A DNA stretch of 26,753 nt, taken from Thermoplasmatota archaeon. Lineage in GTDB: Archaea; Thermoplasmatota; E2; DHVEG-1. The notes below the pieces were generated by a model. That model was given only the letters and a program-made list of their open reading frames with translations, was not told the origin of the DNA and searched no databases. Position numbers and translations under genes: made by a program. Positions within the stretch are counted from its first letter, which is position 1, and each line of letters opens with the position of its first letter. Shown here one piece after another: positions 23,572 through 26,753 of this stretch. Location of the stretch: contig JAGXLH010000009.1 in assembly GCA_018334795.1 (NCBI GenBank), positions 1 to 26,753 on the forward strand, given 5' to 3'.

Positions 23572-24048
23572 TTATCTTAATTCTATAGATTTAATTATCT
23601 GAATGGTTTGCTGCCACCATAAACAAGAAATCTTTGAAAGAGGGATGTCAGGAATCAGGGTGATCACTTTTCCAACAATGCGAGATTGCGTTGTATGTTT
23701 TGAAACAATAGATTGAGTGGTTTGTGAACAAATGATGTAGGTTCCCTGTGTATTTTCAATACATAATGATTCAGTTTCATTCATTGAAAACGATGGATGA
23801 GATTGCTTTTGAATAACAGCGGTACCATGAACTATTTTTGATGAACTATCTTTTATTTGATCTGATGATAGTAAAATATAATCTGATGGATGGTTGAACG
23901 AATCGATGAATGTAGATAGGCCCAAAAATGAAATCATCATGCTGTTCACTAATATGCTTATTAGTAAAAGCAAGCAAAGAACAGTGGTATGAGGATGTTT
24001 AGATATTTTGTTTGTTATCTTGATTATTTTTCTTTTACTTCCTTCCAT
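23572..24048 (-). CDS. Single-pass membrane-anchored protein, weakly signal-peptidase-like
   Basis: A 158-residue protein with a basic N-terminus, one signal-anchor helix (TTVLCLLLLISILVNSMMIS, about residues 22-41) and an external domain. The segment 'TYIICSQTTQSIVSKHTTQSRIVGKVITLIP' recalls the region around the 'TKGD ... VxGkVv..iP' end of archaeal S26 signal peptidases. The serine motif (S-M-x-P) and the catalytic Lys or His are not seen, so a peptidase role is doubtful. I moved the start from 24243 to the ATG at 24048: the extra 65 codons would translate an AT-rich intergenic stretch into a Phe/Cys-rich, non-protein-like sequence. AGTTAAAAAG about 27-37 bases upstream may be its TATA element. 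Confidence 0.5.
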   Translation of the reverse strand: MEGSKRKIIKITNKISKHPHTTVLCLLLLISILVNSMMISFLGLSTFIDSFNHPSDYILLSSDQIKDSSSKIVHGTAVIQKQSHPSFSMNETESLCIENTQGTYIICSQTTQSIVSKHTTQSRIVGKVITLIPDIPLSKISCLWWQQTIQIIKSIELR

Positions 24049-24171
24049 CGTGATACTTTTTGTCACGTTAGGTCTTTTTAACTCTTGCCGAAAAAATAAT
24101 CTAACTGACAAAATGACACAATAAAGAAAAAAACAAAAAAACTTGAAAAATGAACACAAAAAAATGATTAT

Positions 24172-24185
24172 AAAACATATGTTTT
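24172..24185. repeat. 14-bp perfect palindrome
   Basis: AAAACATATGTTTT reads the same on both strands. It lies in the intergenic region upstream of the membrane-anchored gene at 24048 and is a candidate dimeric protein site. Confidence 0.5.
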
Positions 24186-24212
24186 CTTGAAGAAAAACAA
24201 AAAAAACACTAA

Positions 24213-24232
24213 TTGTGTAAACAATTACACAA
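24213..24232. repeat. Inverted repeat with 8-bp arms
   Basis: TTGTGTAA (24213-24220) and TTACACAA (24225-24232) are separated by ACAA. The symmetry and spacing are typical of an operator for a dimeric helix-turn-helix protein; no T tract follows, so a terminator is less likely. Confidence 0.45.
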
Positions 24233-24275
24233 AAACAATACACATGCGATAAGTACCAACATTATTAGATAAACC

Positions 24276-24323
24276 ACCTACATATACACCCGAAAAAACA
24301 CCTGCATAATCACCTACACATCC
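24276..24323. repeat. Shared intergenic block, copy 2
   Basis: The stretch holds CTACATATACACC (24278-24290), then ACACCTGCATAATCACC (24298-24314), then CTACACATCC. An additional CACATGCGAT lies at 24241-24250. The same words (ACATATACACC, CACCTGCA, ACATGCG) occur in copies 1 and 3, but here they are spread out and over 200 bases from the nearest start. Confidence 0.4.
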
Positions 24324-24360
24324 AACAACATAACCAAAAAAACCAACTAAAAACACCAAC

Positions 24361-24576
24361 TTACGGAAGAAAACGCTGCCTATTCTGCTCAAACATTGTG
24401 GTTACCATATTCCCATCAACCTCTTTCATCTCACCATTCTCATACTGCACAACCAACCAATTACTCGGATGAGGATACGTATTAACAACCCGAGCCTTAC
24501 GCACAGCACTATCTGAATCCAAAGAATCCTTCACAAAAACCTCAACACCACGTTTAATACCTCTAGACTTTAGCAT
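24361..24576 (-). CDS. Small SH3-like/beta-barrel protein of unknown function
   Basis: The 71-residue protein reads MLKSRGIKRGVEVFVKD at the N-terminus, then 'AVRKARVVNTYPHPSNWLVVQYENGEMKEVDGNMVTTMFE'. Alternating hydrophobic strands with short turns fit a small SH3- or Tudor-like barrel, but no family is recognised. The start at 24576 follows GAGGTGG at a 6-base spacing; the longer reading from 24696 would run through the divergent promoter region and overlap the next gene, so I reject it. It is divergent from the 24671 gene. Confidence 0.65.
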   Translation of the reverse strand: MLKSRGIKRGVEVFVKDSLDSDSAVRKARVVNTYPHPSNWLVVQYENGEMKEVDGNMVTTMFEQNRQRFLP

Positions 24577-24609
24577 CTCAATCCACCTCAACACTAAGAA
24601 TAAATAACT

Positions 24610-24621
24610 GTATTTAAATAC
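24610..24621. promoter_or_regulatory. Palindromic TATA-like element between divergent genes
   Basis: GTATTTAAATAC is a perfect 12-bp palindrome midway between the starts at 24576 (minus) and 24671 (plus). Its symmetric TTTAAA core could serve as the TATA element in both directions. Confidence 0.4.
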
Positions 24622-24670
24622 ATCCATTATAATAACAAAACAATACATAGAGAGGTATGGTGGGAAACCC

Positions 24671-25171
24671 ATGAAAAAAAATCTATTAATATACATACTT
24701 ACGATAGGACTAATCTTAATTACTCAACTACCAATGATCTCAGCAGCAGACTTTGAAATAATAAACACAGATTACACCGTCGACGAAGCAAGAAGCAATG
24801 AAAATAATCAATATTACACTATTTTTGTGACCATGCGGAACACAAAAAACACTCCTTTTGAAAACCTTACCGTTAAAATTCTTGATGAATATGATATTCC
24901 AACGCAAACAACATATAGTTTCCAACCACAAGAAACAAAAATCTTTACCTTTGAAGACATGCCATTTGCTGGAGGAACAATTCACCAAGTTACCGTAACT
25001 TATGAACCAGAAAATACGAGCAGACGCACATCATCAAATACCGGATTAACAACATTCAATATAACTTATAATCCAGAAAAAACGACTGATACTCCATTCA
25101 TTCATCCATTGTTTACTTTATTTACTCTTCTCTTCATCACAGTTATACTCAAAAAGAAAAAACAAAAATGA
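24671..25171 (+). CDS. Exported membrane-anchored protein with Ig-like domain
   Basis: The 166-residue product has a signal peptide (KKNLLIYILTIGLILITQLPMISAADF). A beta-rich external domain follows ('YYTIFVTMRNTKNTPFENLTVKILDEY', 'TKIFTFEDMPFAGGTIHQVTVTYEPEN') in the manner of CARDB/FxLyD-type Ig folds. A Thr-rich spacer and a C-terminal membrane helix (LFTLFTLLFITVILKKKKQK) end the protein. Three or four N-x-S/T sequons (NLT, NTS, NIT) suggest glycosylation. No enzyme motif is seen. It may be an adhesion or envelope protein. A GGTGGG site lies 6 bases before the ATG. The gene is convergent with the lipoprotein gene that follows. Confidence 0.7.
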   Translation: MKKNLLIYILTIGLILITQLPMISAADFEIINTDYTVDEARSNENNQYYTIFVTMRNTKNTPFENLTVKILDEYDIPTQTTYSFQPQETKIFTFEDMPFAGGTIHQVTVTYEPENTSRRTSSNTGLTTFNITYNPEKTTDTPFIHPLFTLFTLLFITVILKKKKQK

Positions 25172-25198
25172 AAGCGGAGAAGAGCCAAAAATCATAGC

Positions 25199-25618
25199 TT
25201 ATTCAACTTGCTCAAACGCAGTAATCCTAACCTTGTCTACCACTCTAACCATTGAACCACCATAAGTAACAGTATTAAGACTATTTTCTGTGTACTCACT
25301 TGGTAGATTTATTGTATACTCTTCTTCAGAAAAAACCTCTCTACCACTTTCATCATAAAACCTAACATCTACGACAACGGTAACAGATTTTTTCAAAGGG
25401 TTGTGCAGTCTATATTTTAATTCAACTGATCGCACACCACCAAATTCTTCATCATCTTTTACAAACTCAAGATTTGCTGCATCAAGTTCAACAATATCTG
25501 ATTCAAAGTCAATATTTTCAAATGTTTTCTCAGTTGTAGTAGCTTGTTCTTCACAACCTGAAAGACTGACTAAAAGGAAGATAGCAAAAATTCCTAACAA
25601 TACTTTTTGTACATCCAT
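25199..25618 (-). CDS. Lipoprotein with FxLyD/Ig-like domain
   Basis: The 139-residue protein begins with a signal peptide ending in the lipobox LVSLSGC (Cys22), so it is probably lipid-anchored outside the membrane. The mature part has an acidic spacer, then a beta domain ('ANLEFVKDDEEFGGVRSVELKYRLHNPLKKSVTVVVDVRFYDESGREV' in several strands). The 'hNPLkksVtVvVdvrFYDesGrev' pattern is typical of FxLyD-like domains that hold inter-domain contacts. No enzyme function is implied. GAGG lies 6 bases before the ATG at 25618, giving a clear start. Confidence 0.75.
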   Translation of the reverse strand: MDVQKVLLGIFAIFLLVSLSGCEEQATTTEKTFENIDFESDIVELDAANLEFVKDDEEFGGVRSVELKYRLHNPLKKSVTVVVDVRFYDESGREVFSEEEYTINLPSEYTENSLNTVTYGGSMVRVVDKVRITAFEQVE

Positions 25619-25792
25619 AATTCCTCAACCATACATTGAAATCAATTACTATTATTTAATGATTTTAGTATAAATCAAACTGAAATAAGGAAAGGATGAA
25701 TTTTTTTTTTATCGATACGAAAACATTTATCTAGTTTAATTAATATCTAAAAATTTACAAATGATTTTTCATAACATCTTCGGAGGAAATAA

Positions 25793-26218
25793 ATGATTGA
25801 AAACAACCAGGTGATAAAAGAAGTACTAAACACCATTATCAATATATCTGGTAGAAAAACAACCCAGAGTCATGCAATCTATATGCTTGAATCGACTCTT
25901 AAAAACCTAAAAGAAAAATACTCCTTTTTAAATAACATTACCGTTCAAGATACGACCTACCTTGAAGAAGGTGATCCAATTTCAATAATGGGAGAAGTAA
26001 ATAAGATAACATCAAAAGAAATAGGACCTGCGGTCAAAGAGATCATAACAACTTTAAATACATCACTTGCAGATGATGCCGGACATTTTTTCCTTAAAGA
26101 ACTTTCACATAAACTCAATGGAGAATCATTAGATGCCTTAAAGAGCATGGATGTTGATTTGGATTTAATGCACTTAGAACAACAGATAAGCAAAATGGAA
26201 AAAAACATATTCAAATAA
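25793..26218 (+). CDS. Conserved-looking 141-residue protein of unknown function
   Basis: A soluble, mostly helical protein. It has an N-terminal helix with a 'GRKTTQSHAIYMLESTLKNLKEKY' section, a short strand-rich middle (NITVQDTTYLEEGDPISIMGEV), then helices 'KEIGPAVKEIITTLNTSLADDAGHFFLKELSHKL' and a charged C-terminus with 'MDVDLDLMHLEQQISKMEKNIFK'. I do not recognise the family. The strong Shine-Dalgarno site (GGAGG at 25782-25786, 6 bases from the ATG) shows it is expressed. It sits directly before the archaellin gene in the same direction but is separated from it by a 252-base promoter region, so it is not in the archaellin operon. A regulatory or signalling role is only a guess. Confidence 0.7.
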   Translation: MIENNQVIKEVLNTIINISGRKTTQSHAIYMLESTLKNLKEKYSFLNNITVQDTTYLEEGDPISIMGEVNKITSKEIGPAVKEIITTLNTSLADDAGHFFLKELSHKLNGESLDALKSMDVDLDLMHLEQQISKMEKNIFK

Positions 26219-26353
26219 AAATAAAATAAATAAAACTAAAATAATCAAATAATATTTTTTCTCCAAAGAACACATATCCTCCCTGTTAACTAACTGAATA
26301 TTTCCTTAAGTGTTCAACCCCACTATCACCATAATCATTAAAAGAATAATTAT

Positions 26354-26384
26354 CTACACATACACCTGCATATTCACATGCGAA
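26354..26384 (+). repeat. Shared intergenic block, copy 3 (upstream of archaellin)
   Basis: CTACACATACACCTGCA, then TATTCACATGCGAATAA, ends a few bases before the archaellin TATA box. ATACACCTGCA and ACATGC match copy 1 at the same spacing. The position just upstream of the BRE/TATA element is where an archaeal activator would bind. Confidence 0.6.
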
Positions 26385-26389
26385 TAAAC

Positions 26390-26460
26390 TATATAAAAAT
26401 GAAAAGGAATGTTTGAGTAAAACTCTGAAAGGTTGCAATTAATGTAACTGTCAGGAGGGG
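26390..26460 (+). promoter_or_regulatory. Archaellin promoter and ribosome binding site
   Basis: TATATAAA (26390-26397) is a strong TATA box with a purine-rich BRE-like flank. GGAGGGG (26454-26460) is a strong Shine-Dalgarno site 10 bases before the ATG at 26471. The leader would be about 45-50 bases, longer than elsewhere in the window. Confidence 0.65.
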
Positions 26461-26470
26461 TAAAATAAGG

Positions 26471-26753
26471 ATGGGACGAAAGACTAAATACCTAGCTGAA
26501 AGGAAAAATATAGCAGCAATTGGCATTGGAGCCATGATTGTTTTTATTGCCATGGTTCTGGTTGCGGGTATTGCTGCTTCGGTGCTGGTGCAAACAAGTA
26601 CAACATTAGAGATGCAAGCGTTAAAAACAGGATCACAAACCGTTAATGAAGTTGCTAGCGGTGTCATGGTTGAAGGCGTTGAAGGATACAATGAAAGCGG
26701 ATCTTTAACTAAACTTGCCCTTGAAATAAAACCACGTGTGGGTTCTGCAGATA
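26471..26753 (+). CDS. flaB: Archaellin (archaeal flagellin), 3' end outside the window
   Basis: The first 94 residues are present. A short basic leader (MGRKTKYLAERKNIA) precedes the class III signal and the archaellin hydrophobic assembly helix AIGIGAMIVFIAMVLVAGIA, then ASVLVQTSTTLEMQALKTGSQTVNEVASGV. The prepilin-type peptidase FlaK/PibD should cut just before AIGIG, at an Ala-Ala bond by alignment with other archaellins, where many have Gly at -1. The mature protein polymerises through this helix into the archaellum filament. The gene is preceded by a strong promoter and the shared block, and usually heads an operon of archaellins and accessory fla/arl genes, which would lie beyond the window. 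Confidence 0.92.
   Translation, partial: MGRKTKYLAERKNIAAIGIGAMIVFIAMVLVAGIAASVLVQTSTTLEMQALKTGSQTVNEVASGVMVEGVEGYNESGSLTKLALEIKPRVGSAD

Larger units (their letters stand above)
24049..24360. other. 312-base AT-rich intergenic region with palindromes and the shared block
   Basis: No gene is supported here. It contains a 14-bp perfect palindrome, an 8-bp-arm inverted repeat and copy 2 of the shared block, all listed separately. Between them are A-rich runs on the plus strand. Confidence 0.6.

Noticed and set aside
24049..24243. N-terminal 65-residue extension of the membrane-anchored protein at 24048
   Set aside because: It is Phe/Cys-rich, covers palindromes and A runs, and has no ribosome binding site; it reads like translated intergenic DNA.
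22752..26384. CRISPR-like repeats
   Set aside because: The three related blocks are kilobases apart and irregular, without spacers of constant length.
26389..26691. 100-residue minus-strand ORF at the right edge
   Set aside because: It is the antisense shadow of the archaellin gene and its promoter.
1..26753. tRNA, rRNA genes or a replication origin
   Set aside because: No cloverleaf, CCA-end or rRNA-like conserved stretch, and no origin-binding repeat cluster, was recognised by eye in the intergenic regions; a tRNAscan or Infernal run would be needed to exclude small RNAs.

Overview
The window is AT-rich archaeal DNA, most likely from a euryarchaeote. Supporting signs are an AglB/STT3 oligosaccharyltransferase, geranylgeranylglyceryl phosphate synthase, a geranylgeranyl-reductase-family flavoprotein, Pth2, a GMP synthetase split into two polypeptides, a PGF-CTERM-type sorting tail, an archaellin, and TATA-box promoters that are often leaderless. 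I cannot fix the order or genus from the sequence. The 20.0-26.7 kb part is less gene-dense and more accessory than the rest.

Layout. 1-4.8 kb holds the end of a PGF-CTERM surface protein, a peptidyl-tRNA hydrolase / beta-barrel pair, a geranylgeranyl reductase and a 727-residue membrane-anchored surface protein. 4.9-14.8 kb is a mostly plus-strand run: PRPP synthetase, an AglB with an unusually long beta-rich C-terminus, AMMECR1, dihydroorotase, a DUF368 membrane protein, an inositol-monophosphatase-family enzyme, GGGP synthase and UbiX. 14.8-16.8 kb is a minus-strand purine operon (purE, GMP synthase ATPase subunit, GMP synthase amidotransferase subunit). Topoisomerase I and an MtnA-type isomerase follow.

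20.0-22.3 kb is a patch of decay. It holds a transposase N-terminal remnant with an internal stop, a 42-codon ORF broken at a run of nine A, an intact sensor-less histidine-kinase-like ATPase, a frameshifted zinc-ribbon gene and a CheR methyltransferase remnant. 22.3-26.75 kb holds a winged-helix regulator of the kind expected for the archaellum activator EarA, a DUF1614 membrane protein, several small membrane or exported proteins, a 141-residue protein of unknown function, and the start of an archaellin gene that runs off the window.

The genes group into nucleotide supply (prs, pyrC, purE, guaA/guaB), isoprenoid and membrane lipid chemistry (GGGP synthase, geranylgeranyl reductase, UbiX, possibly DUF368), N-glycosylation (AglB) and motility (archaellin, regulator, decayed chemotaxis genes). 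The most interesting non-coding signal is a related sequence block (core CACCTGCA with ACATGC and ACATATACACC words) seen at three intergenic places. One lies just upstream of the archaellin TATA box and one upstream of the winged-helix regulator, which suggests a small regulon.
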